From Chryseobacterium hagamense (GTDB lineage Bacteria > Bacteroidota > Bacteroidia > Flavobacteriales > Weeksellaceae), in assembly GCF_007991455.1 (NCBI RefSeq), contig NZ_BJYJ01000004.1, forward strand, positions 1 through 64,000: a stretch of 64,000 nt of DNA. Direction: 5' to 3'. Each line of letters starts with the position of its first letter. Within the stretch, counting starts at the first letter, position 1. Position numbers and translations under genes: made by a program. This document shows positions 8,355 to 16,301 of this stretch, piece after piece. The notes below the pieces were generated by a model. It made no database searches. It saw only the letters and a list, made by a program, of their open reading frames with translations, and was not told where the DNA came from.

Positions 8355-8537
8355 TTAGCAGCAATTGCTTGCGCTACAATATTTACTTCCGTCGGTGTTG
8401 CTACTAGTTACACAAAATGCAGCTACACAACCACAACCTACATCTTCTCCTGCTGCTACAACAGATTCGTTAGGATTTTTTTTAGCTCCAGTTAAAGATT
8501 TCATTTCTTTTCTTGAAAGTTGTTTCAAATTTTTCAT
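8355..8537 (-). CDS. Cys-rich bacteriocin-like peptide with GA-type leader
   Basis: A 60-residue precursor. The N-terminal 18 residues (MKNLKQLSRKEMKSLTGA) match the Bacteroidetes leader type that ends in a GG/GA motif before a small, Cys-rich mature part. The mature segment has six cysteines (35, 37, 42, 54, 59, 60), ending in NCC. Such leaders are normally cut by C39 peptidases during export. The peptide is first in an operon with the VKOR/thioredoxin fusion, which could form its disulfides, and a GLPGLI protein. It also lies beside a decayed dehydratase locus; serines and threonines between the cysteines (CVTSSNT) would be possible dehydration sites. The product, whether bacteriocin or signal, is unknown. 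Confidence 0.85.
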   Translation of the reverse strand: MKNLKQLSRKEMKSLTGAKKNPNESVVAAGEDVGCGCVAAFCVTSSNTDGSKYCSASNCC

Positions 8538-8670
8538 GTTTTGATTTTTAAGTTTAATAAAATGTTTTTGTCATATAATCCCTGACATGGGTTTTGCTGA
8601 TCAGCATTATACTTTCTTTTTATACTGCGCACATATAAAAGAAAACAAACATTTGTGTTTTTGATTGAAG

Positions 8671-8700
8671 CAAAGTTGCGTCGTTTTTATATTTGAACAA
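8671..8700 (-). promoter_or_regulatory. Candidate promoter of the peptide/VKOR/GLPGLI operon
   Basis: On the minus strand TTG (8700-8698) is followed after 19 nt by CAACTTTG (8678-8671). This is one base from the Bacteroidetes -7 consensus TAnnTTTG and has a normal spacing. Transcription would start near 8664, leaving a leader of about 125 nt before the peptide ATG. Confidence 0.45.
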
Positions 8701-8708
8701 AAAAAGCG

Positions 8709-8734
8709 ATATCGGAATTTATAAATTCCGATAT
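8709..8734. promoter_or_regulatory. Perfect 26-bp palindrome upstream of the peptide promoter
   Basis: The half-sites ATATCGGAATTTA and TAAATTCCGATAT are exact reverse complements with no spacer. The palindrome lies 9 bp upstream of the candidate -33 element of the peptide operon. A degenerate second copy of one arm (CGATATTTATAAATT) follows at about 8744-8758. The position fits an activator site or a divergent operator. A hairpin ending a rightward transcript is less likely because no T run follows. Confidence 0.55.
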
Positions 8735-8849
8735 ATTAATTTTCGATATTTATAAATTTAGACAGGCATCTATCTGAATATGATGTTTTTATTTTTTTTT
8801 TCAAAAATTTGAATTTAAAACAGATTATGATCAAAAGTATCTTTTCTAG
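8735..8849. other. Non-coding, AT-rich; lost 5' part of the dehydratase gene
   Basis: With the adjoining 8538-8734 region (promoter and palindrome), this makes a 312-bp gap without an intact gene. It is AT-rich, with homopolymer T and A runs and the degenerate palindrome half-copy. The expected N-terminal dehydratase sequence is absent, so the deletion that truncated that gene ends near 8850. Confidence 0.5.
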
Positions 8850-10113
8850 ACAGACCTGTATTATAATGAAAATTATAATTTATCTTCAAAACTAAAGTCA
8901 GATTTAAAAAAAGCTATTATACTATCAAATAAAATATCATTTCCTTCACAAAAAACTCATTTCGAAAATTTTAAAAAAGCATTTTTTGAAAGGTTTGAAA
9001 CTCAGGAAGTCCCTTTGTTGAATGCTCTTGATACTGAAATTGGGGTTGGATATATTCAAAATAATTCGGGAATTCATCCTTATTTGGAAGATCTGAAGTT
9101 TCAGGGTTCCGGAAAAAAACAGAATTTACAGTTGACACTTAATTCTATTCACTTAATTCTAAATGAAAGACTACAGAAAGCTTTATTAGAACAACAATAT
9201 AAAATTGAACTTACTGACGCCGACTTCAAAGACCTCAAAGAGGAGAACTGGGATGATCTTCCGGCAACAATTTCTTTTATGGCTGAAATTTTTTCAGAAG
9301 GAGATCAGGAAAAAATGATACTGAACGGTAGTACTGGAAAAAGTGCAGCCAATCTTTTAGGAAGATTCTGTTCAGAAAAATCGCAAGTGAGAGATTTAAC
9401 AAAAAATATTGCTAAGAAAGAAGAAGCGTTTTATAAAAATTATACTCTTGCAGAAATTATTCATCTTCCGGAAGCAAGAATAGGAAATATTGTAAGAAGA
9501 CCAACTTTAAGGGAATATGAAATTCCTTTTCTTGCACAATCGGTCTTATCTGCTGATCATCAGATTTCGGTAGAAGATCTTTTTATCTCTGTAAAAAATA
9601 ATAGAATTGTTCTACGTTCACGGAAGTTGAATAAAGAGGTTAAACCCTATCTCACTAATGCGCACAATTATTCCAACAATACTTTACCGGTATATCATTT
9701 TTTGTGTGATCTCCAGTCTCAGGACATCAGATCCGGACTGTACTTTAATTGGGGCGGATTGGAACATATCTATAAGTTTCTCCCACGGGTTAAATACAAC
9801 AATATCGTTCTTTCAAAAGCACAGTGGAAAATCACAGAAAAAGATCTTGCTTTTTTTATCTGAAAAACACCTAAGCAATGATAAGATTATTTCGAAATTG
9901 AAAGACTGGAGACTGAAAAGAAAAATTCCTCAATGGATTCAATTGGTAAAATCCGATAATACTTTATCCGTCAATTTGGAAAACGATGATATGTCAACGG
10001 TTTTTTTACAAACGGTAAAAAAAGAAAAGACGGTTGTTATTGAAGAATTTTTATATAACGGAAATGATGACTTTAAGAGGGAATTCATCTTTCCCATGCT
10101 AAAAGTAAAATAA
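8850..10113 (+). pseudogene. Lantibiotic dehydratase (LanB), 5'-truncated and frameshifted
   Basis: From about 8850 an open frame without a start codon encodes LanB C-terminal sequence (DLYYNENYNLSS, FKKAFFERFETQEVPLLNAL, DTEIGVGYIQ), continuing through IGNIVRRPTLREYEIPFLAQ. The frame is lost around 9840-9862. The remaining about 90 residues continue in the next frame (ILLFLSEKHLSND ... DDMSTVFLQTV) to TAA at 10113. Intact LanB dehydratases glutamylate and eliminate Ser/Thr in precursor peptides. Here the N-terminal several hundred residues are gone and the rest is split, so it cannot work. It lies 14 bp upstream of its split partner, which is still open. A TTG at 9015 could start a fragment, but no function is expected. 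Confidence 0.85.
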
Positions 10114-10127
10114 AAAGCACTACAAAA

Positions 10128-11015
10128 ATGATGAAAAGAAAATTTGCTCCGGGAAGCGAATGGTTATATCTTAAAATTTACACAGGAATAAAAACGGCAG
10201 ACCTTATTTTAGAAGAGTCGGTTGTGCCCTTGGTAAAGTGTTTTCAGAAAGAAAATTATATTTCCAAATGGTTTTTTATCCGTTACAATGATCCAAAACC
10301 TCACCTGAGGTTAAGGTTTATGCTGACTGATCCCCAAAACTACCCTGAAGTTTTAAAAAGTATCAGTGCTTCTCTTCAAAAATTTACAGAAAGCGGGGAA
10401 ATTTCAAATATTGTAGTAGATACGTATAACAGGGAAATTGAACGTTATGGAAAAAATACCATAAAAGATGCAGAAACTGTATTTTATAGAAACAGTGAGT
10501 TTACTCTGCAATGTCTCCATTATGACGATGAGGAAGAGATTATTGTCAGCCTTTTTTTGATTGATCAGATGCTCAATAAATTAAATCTTTCAGTGCAGGA
10601 AAAGTTAGAATGGATGAAAGATTTTAATAATGCTTTTAAAAGAGAATTCAATGCCGATAAAAAACTTAATTCTCAATTGGATAAAAAATACAAGGAGTTT
10701 AAACCTAAATATTTGGATTTCTTGATTTCAGACGAATTTTCGGAAGAGAGGAGTGCCATTTTATTCAATATTGAAAAAAACAATGCTGCTTTAGAAAATG
10801 TTCTTCGTCGCAATGAAAATCAATCTTTGAGAATGTCTTTGCAGAATTTTTTTCAAAGCATATTCCACATGAATATCAACAGGCTTTTTGTTTCCAATCA
10901 AAGAGTATTTGAAATGATAATTTATGATTATTTGGTGAGATATTATAAATCAGAGATCTTTACAATCTCCATCAAACATCGTAATAGATCCGAAAATATA
11001 AATACATTTGGTTAA
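10128..11015 (+). CDS. Thiopeptide-type bacteriocin biosynthesis protein (SpaB C-terminal domain)
   Basis: A 295-residue protein of the Lant_dehydr_C/SpaB-C type. It opens with APGSEWLYLKIYTGIKTADL, then has the family's WFFIRYNDPKPHLRLRF near residues 48-64 and DTYNREIERYG near 102-112. This domain carries out the elimination step of glutamate-dependent dehydratases, or related reactions, on leader-bearing peptides. It begins 14 bp after the decayed LanB gene and has no disruption. It is therefore an orphan survivor of a split-LanB cluster, and without LanB it is probably no longer useful. Start codons at 10128 and 10131 are both possible. The AT-rich composition matches the island. Confidence 0.85.
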   Translation: MMKRKFAPGSEWLYLKIYTGIKTADLILEESVVPLVKCFQKENYISKWFFIRYNDPKPHLRLRFMLTDPQNYPEVLKSISASLQKFTESGEISNIVVDTYNREIERYGKNTIKDAETVFYRNSEFTLQCLHYDDEEEIIVSLFLIDQMLNKLNLSVQEKLEWMKDFNNAFKREFNADKKLNSQLDKKYKEFKPKYLDFLISDEFSEERSAILFNIEKNNAALENVLRRNENQSLRMSLQNFFQSIFHMNINRLFVSNQRVFEMIIYDYLVRYYKSEIFTISIKHRNRSENINTFG

Positions 11016-11322
11016 AATGATTTTAACAAAAGTGTTACACAATTATAATATGTTTTAAAAATGATGACTATAAAGCCTAGTAACCAACTACAACAACTAG
11101 ATATTCACACAGTAAGGAAGCACATAGCGTTAGTCTTACAATCAAATGATACGGTCTAAGGACTGCCTGTATGAGAACCATTATCAGACAGGAGGTGGAG
11201 AAAAATCCTACAAAAAGTCCGTTTTTACTAATTGTGAGACAGACTCTTTTATTTACATCCCTCAATTCTAACCCAGCAGTCTCAGTTTGCATGTATTTTG
11301 TACCCATCCTTTAAAATTCAGT
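11016..11322. other. Intergenic, end of the accessory island; possible gene remnant
   Basis: No confident gene. A 32-codon frame at 11061-11159 (MMTIKPSNQLQQLDIHTVRK...) has the look of a LanC-type N terminus and stops at TAA. Further short frames follow without a shared frame. A dead modification gene downstream of lanB/spaB-C would fit, but the similarity is weak. Base composition changes to the GC-richer backbone within this gap. Confidence 0.3.
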
Positions 11323-11952
11323 ATGTGCTATAACTTCAACAATAAAAAAGTCAGTTTAAAGAAAGCCGTCGAGGATCTGGGGGCGGAAGGATATGAAGAG
11401 GAAAACTTTGTCTTAAACGGAAGCATCAACGCATTCACGAAACAAACTGCCCCAACCATTCCGGCAATAGCCAATCATAACGGGATTGTTTTGATGAATA
11501 CCTTCTGGGGCGTTAGAGAAAATCCGGATGCGCCCACCAAAGGGAAAAACCTGCAGTCCGAAAATACCCATACGTATTACCGGAAAATTGAAAAGAACCG
11601 ATGCCTGATCCCGGCATCCTCCTATTTCGAACATAAGAGCATTCCGGTTCCGGGAAGAAAAACCCCGGTGAAAGCAAAGCATGAAATGTTCTGGAAAGAC
11701 AAAGCGCAATTTTATATAGCCGGGTTCTTTAATGTATATACAGACGGTAATTTGGGTTTCGGGCTGGTCACTACCCTTCCGAATCCCGTACAGGCAGAAA
11801 TACATGACCGGATGATCATTACCCTCGACGCAAAAATGGGAAGAGAATTCCTGGAACTGGAACCTATTGAGAAATTCCAGTTTCCGAATTATTCGCCGAA
11901 TCTGGAGTACATTGACCTGGAACCGGAGAAAACACCCAATACTCTATTCTGA
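11323..11952 (+). CDS. SOS response-associated peptidase (YedK/HMCES family)
   Basis: A 209-residue SRAP protein. After removal of Met1 the catalytic Cys2 (MCYNF) is exposed, which fixes the start at 11323. Other family hallmarks are RCLIPASSYFEH with Glu103 and EIHDRM with His161. These proteins form a thiazolidine crosslink with abasic sites in single-stranded DNA, protecting them from cleavage. The length is typical. A clear terminator follows 13 bp after the stop. It is the first backbone gene right of the accessory island. Confidence 0.92.
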   Translation: MCYNFNNKKVSLKKAVEDLGAEGYEEENFVLNGSINAFTKQTAPTIPAIANHNGIVLMNTFWGVRENPDAPTKGKNLQSENTHTYYRKIEKNRCLIPASSYFEHKSIPVPGRKTPVKAKHEMFWKDKAQFYIAGFFNVYTDGNLGFGLVTTLPNPVQAEIHDRMIITLDAKMGREFLELEPIEKFQFPNYSPNLEYIDLEPEKTPNTLF

Positions 11953-11964
11953 ATCTAAAAAAAT

Positions 11965-11984
11965 AAGCCCCGGTCAAGGGGCTT
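11965..11984. terminator. Rho-independent terminator
   Basis: A perfect 7-bp stem AAGCCCC / GGGGCTT with a 6-nt loop lies between the convergent YedK-like and small hypothetical genes. It is preceded by an A-run and can serve both strands. Confidence 0.75.
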
Positions 11985-11992
11985 TGTATCAG

Positions 11993-12232
11993 TTATAAAA
12001 AGAAGGGCGAAGCTGAAGATGAATCCGGTGACGTATACACCGTAATGATGCTGTTCTTCAGAAGCAGGGCCGGAAACATGGTTCCTGAACCTTCTTTTTC
12101 ATAATAAACGCCTTTTATATTCAGTTCATCCGTTATCGATTCGGTAATCTCTTCATGAATTTTTTTGAAGTACTCTGCGTTATCAAATTCCAGGGTTACT
12201 TTTTCAATCGGGGTCTTGATTTCTATTTTCAT
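11993..12232 (-). CDS. Small hypothetical protein
   Basis: A 79-residue acidic protein starting MKIEIKTPIEKVTLEF, with predicted beta strands and a helix (NAEYFKKIHEEITESITDEL). I recognise no domain. I chose the ATG at 12232 because the ten residues further upstream in frame (MVITLQILNS) look like untranslated leader. It converges on the YedK-like gene, sharing the terminator, and is transcribed away from the DUF5686 gene. Backbone-like codon use supports it as real. Confidence 0.6.
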   Translation of the reverse strand: MKIEIKTPIEKVTLEFDNAEYFKKIHEEITESITDELNIKGVYYEKEGSGTMFPALLLKNSIITVYTSPDSSSASPFFL

Positions 12233-12367
12233 ACTGTTTAAAATTTGTAATGTAATAACCATACTGATACGAGAAGCCGTATCGCTGAGCTGAATGATGC
12301 AAAATATACGCCTAGCCCGGCGAGACCCGCAATTATTTTTTATTTTATGGAAACAGGCACAAACAGG

Positions 12368-12400
12368 TTGCTCAACCGTAGCCTTATTTCCTTACCTTTG
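12368..12400 (+). promoter_or_regulatory. Promoter of the DUF5686 gene
   Basis: TTG at 12368-12370 and TACCTTTG at 12393-12400 are 22 nt apart, matching the Bacteroidetes TTG / TAnnTTTG promoter. The leader to the ATG at 12500 is about 90 nt. Confidence 0.6.
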
Positions 12401-12499
12401 CAGCTTTGTATTTGCATCGGTTCAAATGTAAATATTATTAATGCGGCACAATAAAATCTGCATGCTTTTTGTTTATGCCATAGCTTGAAGAAACAATAA

Positions 12500-15025
12500 A
12501 TGTTAATTAGTAACTCCAGATATTATCCCCTCTTTTTTTTACTGTTTTTTACCGGATGGGTGTATTCACAAAACACAGCCGTCGGAAAGATCATTGATGC
12601 GAAAACCAGCAAGCCGATCAGTGGTGTGGATATCTTTATCAATGAAAAAGACAAGCCTGCATTAACAACCACTTCGGGGAATTTTACGGTACAGTCCGAC
12701 ACTGTTATTTATAAACTGCGGTTTTTAAGAAAAAACTATTCTTTAGAAACCATAGACGTAACTTCTGAAAACGCTTCAAATATTTTTGTAAAACTGGCAC
12801 AGGAAAAGGTAAGCAGCATCCAGGAAGTCGTTATCCACAACGAAAAGCCGAAATACAAAAACAAAAAGGAGAATCCCGCGTATGCCATTATGCAGAAGGT
12901 CTGGGAAAGAAAGAGGAACAACGGGCTTGATAAATTCGACACTTATACCTATAAAGAGTACGAGAAAATCCAGTTTGACGCGAACAACCTCGACAGCGCT
13001 TTCATGAAAAGGAAAATCTTTAACAAGCTTGAATTTATTTTCGATTATAAAGATTCCACGGCAAACGGGAAATTAGGGCTTCCGGTATTTCTGAACGAAG
13101 CGGTTTATGAAAATTATGGGGAGAACAGGCCGTCTAAAAGAAACAAAAAGCTCCTCGTTGCTCAGAAGACTTCCGGTTTCCAGGATAACCAGATTATTAC
13201 CCTAACGGCAAAAAATCTTTACCGCGATATCAATATTTACGACAATACGCTGAATTATTTTGATATCGGCTTTCCAAGTCCGGTAGGAGAAACAGGGTTC
13301 AGCACCTATGATTACAACCTGACCGATACGATTTCGATCCGTGGTGAAGAAGCCTTTAAAATCCGCTATCAACCGAAAAGAACGGAGGTACTGGCATTCC
13401 AGGGCTATCTGTATATCGATACCGACAGCTACGCCGTTTTGGGAGCAACCCTTAAATCCACACAGAAGATTAACGTCAATTTCATTAACGGGATTTCAAC
13501 GGAGCTGGAATATGACAATCCGGACGAAAATACATTTTTACCCAGAAAAGTAATAACGGAAATCGAGATGACGCCTTTTTCAAAAAAGAAAACAGCCAAA
13601 AGTATTGTTGCGAAACGGACCGTCGATTATTCCGAATACCAGTTTAACAAGCCGCTGGAAGAGAAGATTTTCAAACGGAAGGAAGAAGAATATGAGGATA
13701 ATTTTGTTGACAAAGATGATGCCTACTGGGTAAAAGCAAGGCCGGATTCATTATCGAAAAGTGAGCAGGGCGTTTATGAAATGCTTGACAAACTTCAGCA
13801 GACCCCGAAATTCAACCGGATCGTAAAGCTTTATGAAACATTGGCGTCAGGTTATTACCACATTGGCAATGCAATCGATTTAGGACCTATTTTCTCGGTT
13901 TACGGAAAAAATGAAGTGGAAGGTGACCGGATCAGGATCGGAGCCAGAACCTATTTTACCCGCAATGACCCGTGGAGACTTCAGTTTTACACAGCCTACG
14001 GCTTTAAGGACCACCAGGTAAAATACGGAGCTGAAGCACGGTACATGTTCAACAGGGTCAACCGCTTTACCATCGGCGCCGGAACAAGGCGGGACATTCT
14101 CCAGCTCGGAGTCCAGCTGACCAATGATGACGGAATTATGGCCAGGACCTTTGCTTCCTCCACGATATTTGCCAGAGGTGAAAATGCTTCCTTAAGCTCA
14201 TTAAACCAAACCAATGTATTTACATCCATCGAACCCTGGAAGAACTTTCAGATCAGGCTGGACGGAACGATGCAGAGCATCAAATCCGCCAATCCTTCCG
14301 GCTTTAATCTGATGTATTATAAAAACGGAGACCTGAGGAAGACGACCAACGATTCCCATTTCACTTTAAGTCTGATTGCCAGACCGGGTGCCAAGTTTTC
14401 ACAAACCGGCTTGGACAGAACCGAGCATGGAACGCTTGCACCGACAATTGTTTTAAAATATACCAGAGGAGTGGAAGGATTATTCGGATCGGACTTTAAT
14501 TACAATAAGTTGCAGTTTTTATTTTACAAGCCGATCCTTATCGGAAGCTGGGGTAAACTGATGCTGAACTTTGAAGCCGGGAAAAACTTTGATACCGTAC
14601 CGTTGGCCTTACAGAATGTAATACCCGGGAACCAGTCATACAGCTTAGCCCAGAATACCTTTGCCCAGCTCAATTATTATGAGTTTGTAGCGGATACGTA
14701 TACCACACTTCATCTGGAGCACCATTTCAACGGAAAAATCCTTTCTTTCATCCCTTTGATCAAGAAATTAAAACTGAGGGAAATTGCGTTCATCAGAGGC
14801 GCTTACGGAACTTTGAGTGATGCTTCGAAAGCTATTAATGTAGAAGGATTCAAATACTCTGCGCCCAGCGAACACATTTACTACGAATACGGTTTTGGGA
14901 TTGAAAACATCGGGTTTGGAAACCTGAGAATCTTCAGGGTGGATTTCAACTGGCGGGGAAACTATCTGGACCGTCCGGATATTTCAACTTTTGGCGTAAA
15001 AGCAGGGTTCCAGGTAAACTTTTAA
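12500..15025 (+). CDS. DUF5686 outer-membrane protein with carboxypeptidase-like regulatory domain
   Basis: An 841-residue exported protein. The signal peptide ends near WVYSQ. A carboxypeptidase D-like beta-sandwich at about 28-105 starts GKIIDAKTSKPISGVDIFI, as in the N termini of many Bacteroidetes outer-membrane proteins. The DUF5686 region follows (RKRNNGLDKFDTYTYKEYEK near 135-155) with a long C-terminal beta-barrel ending GVKAGFQVNF, a terminal aromatic as expected for outer-membrane insertion. The function is unknown. It is monocistronic, with its own promoter and terminator. Confidence 0.88.
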   Translation: MLISNSRYYPLFFLLFFTGWVYSQNTAVGKIIDAKTSKPISGVDIFINEKDKPALTTTSGNFTVQSDTVIYKLRFLRKNYSLETIDVTSENASNIFVKLAQEKVSSIQEVVIHNEKPKYKNKKENPAYAIMQKVWERKRNNGLDKFDTYTYKEYEKIQFDANNLDSAFMKRKIFNKLEFIFDYKDSTANGKLGLPVFLNEAVYENYGENRPSKRNKKLLVAQKTSGFQDNQIITLTAKNLYRDINIYDNTLNYFDIGFPSPVGETGFSTYDYNLTDTISIRGEEAFKIRYQPKRTEVLAFQGYLYIDTDSYAVLGATLKSTQKINVNFINGISTELEYDNPDENTFLPRKVITEIEMTPFSKKKTAKSIVAKRTVDYSEYQFNKPLEEKIFKRKEEEYEDNFVDKDDAYWVKARPDSLSKSEQGVYEMLDKLQQTPKFNRIVKLYETLASGYYHIGNAIDLGPIFSVYGKNEVEGDRIRIGARTYFTRNDPWRLQFYTAYGFKDHQVKYGAEARYMFNRVNRFTIGAGTRRDILQLGVQLTNDDGIMARTFASSTIFARGENASLSSLNQTNVFTSIEPWKNFQIRLDGTMQSIKSANPSGFNLMYYKNGDLRKTTNDSHFTLSLIARPGAKFSQTGLDRTEHGTLAPTIVLKYTRGVEGLFGSDFNYNKLQFLFYKPILIGSWGKLMLNFEAGKNFDTVPLALQNVIPGNQSYSLAQNTFAQLNYYEFVADTYTTLHLEHHFNGKILSFIPLIKKLKLREIAFIRGAYGTLSDASKAINVEGFKYSAPSEHIYYEYGFGIENIGFGNLRIFRVDFNWRGNYLDRPDISTFGVKAGFQVNF

Positions 15026-15031
15026 AATACA

Positions 15032-15057
15032 AACTCCTTCAAGGCGAAGGAGTTTTT
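15032..15057 (+). terminator. Terminator of the DUF5686 gene
   Basis: A 9-bp stem AACTCCTTC / GAAGGAGTT with loop AAGGC is followed by seven T residues, 7 bp after the stop codon. Confidence 0.85.
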
Positions 15058-15071
15058 TTGTGATGAAGATT

Positions 15072-15251
15072 TTATAAACAGGGTTCAATACAGGCCAGAG
15101 GTTTTGCCGGAGCACTGAGACAGGCAGCTTCTCCCATGATCAGATATCGGCAGAGTTCTTCACAATTGGAAGCAGGCCTCACCTTGACACAGCCTGCAGC
15201 ACCTCTGATAGACTTTAACTCCTGTTTTGTTAGCTTTTTCAGGTTTTTCAT
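15072..15251 (-). CDS. Cys-rich bacteriocin-like peptide with GA-type leader, solitary
   Basis: A 59-residue precursor. The leader MKNLKKLTKQELKSIRGA is followed by AGC and a mature region with six cysteines (21, 30, 34, 44, 54, 58) ending in PCL. The leader matches those at 8537 and 37318 almost residue for residue, while the mature parts do not align, as expected for one export route serving different cargo. It stands alone between the DUF5686 gene and the ribosomal protein operon, without neighbouring transporter or modification genes, so its processing would have to act in trans. Confidence 0.8.
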   Translation of the reverse strand: MKNLKKLTKQELKSIRGAAGCVKVRPASNCEELCRYLIMGEAACLSAPAKPLACIEPCL

Positions 15252-15400
15252 AATAAATTTTGTTTAATTTGACGCCTACTCTATTTTGCTTTTCGGCTTC
15301 CGCAGTGTATTAGTTATTTAACAGAGCCAGATATAAAAATATTTCCCTTTAAAATGATTAATTATGAAAAATTTAACTTTACTGAAATAAAGACATAAAA

Positions 15401-15424
15401 AAACCTCAGCAGATGCTGAGGTTT
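15401..15424 (-). terminator. Terminator of rplU-rpmA
   Basis: A perfect 10-bp stem AAACCTCAGC / GCTGAGGTTT with a 4-nt loop lies 21 bp beyond the rpmA stop. Minus-strand transcription runs into the T-rich side. Confidence 0.85.
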
Positions 15425-15445
15425 TGATTTTTATAAAACGCCTGA

Positions 15446-15703
15446 TTAAGCGTTTGCTTCTACAGATACGAAAGATCTGTTGTTTGCTTTCTTTCTGAAA
15501 ACTACTTTACCATCGATCAAAGCGAACAAAGTATGGTCTTTACCGATACCCACGTTTGCACCCGGGTGGTGTTGCGTACCTCTTTGTCTAACGATGATGT
15601 TTCCGGCAATAGCCTCCTGACCACCGAAAATCTTTACTCCTAATCTTTTGGAGTGAGATTCTCTACCGTTCTTGGAACTACCAACTCCTTTCTTATGTGC
15701 CAT
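15446..15703 (-). CDS. rpmA: 50S ribosomal protein L27
   Basis: An 85-residue L27 with the classic N terminus [20 protein letters not shown] and [20 protein letters not shown]. The N-terminal tail reaches the peptidyl transferase centre. There is no cleavable N-terminal extension of the Firmicutes type. It is the second gene of the rplU-rpmA operon, 28 bp after rplU, and ends at a strong terminator. Confidence 0.98.
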   Translation of the reverse strand: MAHKKGVGSSKNGRESHSKRLGVKIFGGQEAIAGNIIVRQRGTQHHPGANVGIGKDHTLFALIDGKVVFRKKANNRSFVSVEANA

Positions 15704-15731
15704 TTTATTTTAAGGTTTTTTGGTTTTACAA

Positions 15732-16121
15732 TTATTCTGCGCTTTCAGTTGCTTCGGCGTCAGCTTTTTTGGTTGTCTTTTTAGCAGGCTTTTCTGCTTT
15801 CTGAGCTCCTTCAAATCCGGTAATCCCCGTGATCTGAATCTGAGTTAAAGATTGTCTGTGACCGTTTTTCACTTTGTAACCTTTTCTTCTTTTCTTTTTG
15901 AAAACGATTACTTTATCAGCTTTTACGTGATCCAGGATCTCTGCTTCTACAGTGATTCCGCTTACAGCTGGGGCGCCTACCGTGATTGCTCCGTTTACAG
16001 TAAGAAGTACTTTATCAAAAGATACTTTTCCTCCTTTGTCTCCTGCTAAACGGTTTACAAACAGCTTTTGGTCTTGCTCAACTTTGTATTGAAGCCCTGC
16101 TATTTCTACAATTGCAAACAT
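15732..16121 (-). CDS. rplU: 50S ribosomal protein L21
   Basis: A 129-residue L21. The core (MFAIVEIAGLQYKVEQDQKL to YKVKNGHRQSLTQIQITGI) is followed by a lysine/alanine/glutamate-rich tail (PAKKTTKKADAEATESAE) of the kind common in Flavobacteria. L21 binds 23S rRNA. It is the first gene of the operon with rpmA and has a consensus promoter upstream. Confidence 0.98.
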   Translation of the reverse strand: MFAIVEIAGLQYKVEQDQKLFVNRLAGDKGGKVSFDKVLLTVNGAITVGAPAVSGITVEAEILDHVKADKVIVFKKKRRKGYKVKNGHRQSLTQIQITGITGFEGAQKAEKPAKKTTKKADAEATESAE

Positions 16122-16152
16122 TGTTTATAAGATTTTTAGTTATTTCGAGGTG

Positions 16153-16185
16153 CAAATATAAGAAATATTTTCTAATCCATTCAAA
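16153..16185 (-). promoter_or_regulatory. Promoter of rplU-rpmA
   Basis: On the minus strand TTG (16185-16183) and TATATTTG (16160-16153) are 22 nt apart and match the Bacteroidetes consensus. Transcription would begin about 25 nt before the rplU ATG. Confidence 0.65.
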
Positions 16186-16301
16186 TTCAATCCCATCTTT
16201 TTTAAAAATAAAATTTTAACTATGTTTTGAATAATTTATCACAATAAAGTGATATGATGTACCGTTAAAATGAATAACTTCGTCCTACAAAATATTTATA
16301 T

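Noticed and set aside
11077-11307. 76-codon minus-strand frame with a hydrophobic stretch
   Set aside because: It runs through the island boundary with low-quality composition and overlaps a remnant in the opposite direction. I could not support it as a gene.
15364-15390. Eight-codon MKNLTLLK-like frame near the solitary peptide
   Set aside because: It resembles the first residues of the leader but is too short to distinguish from chance.
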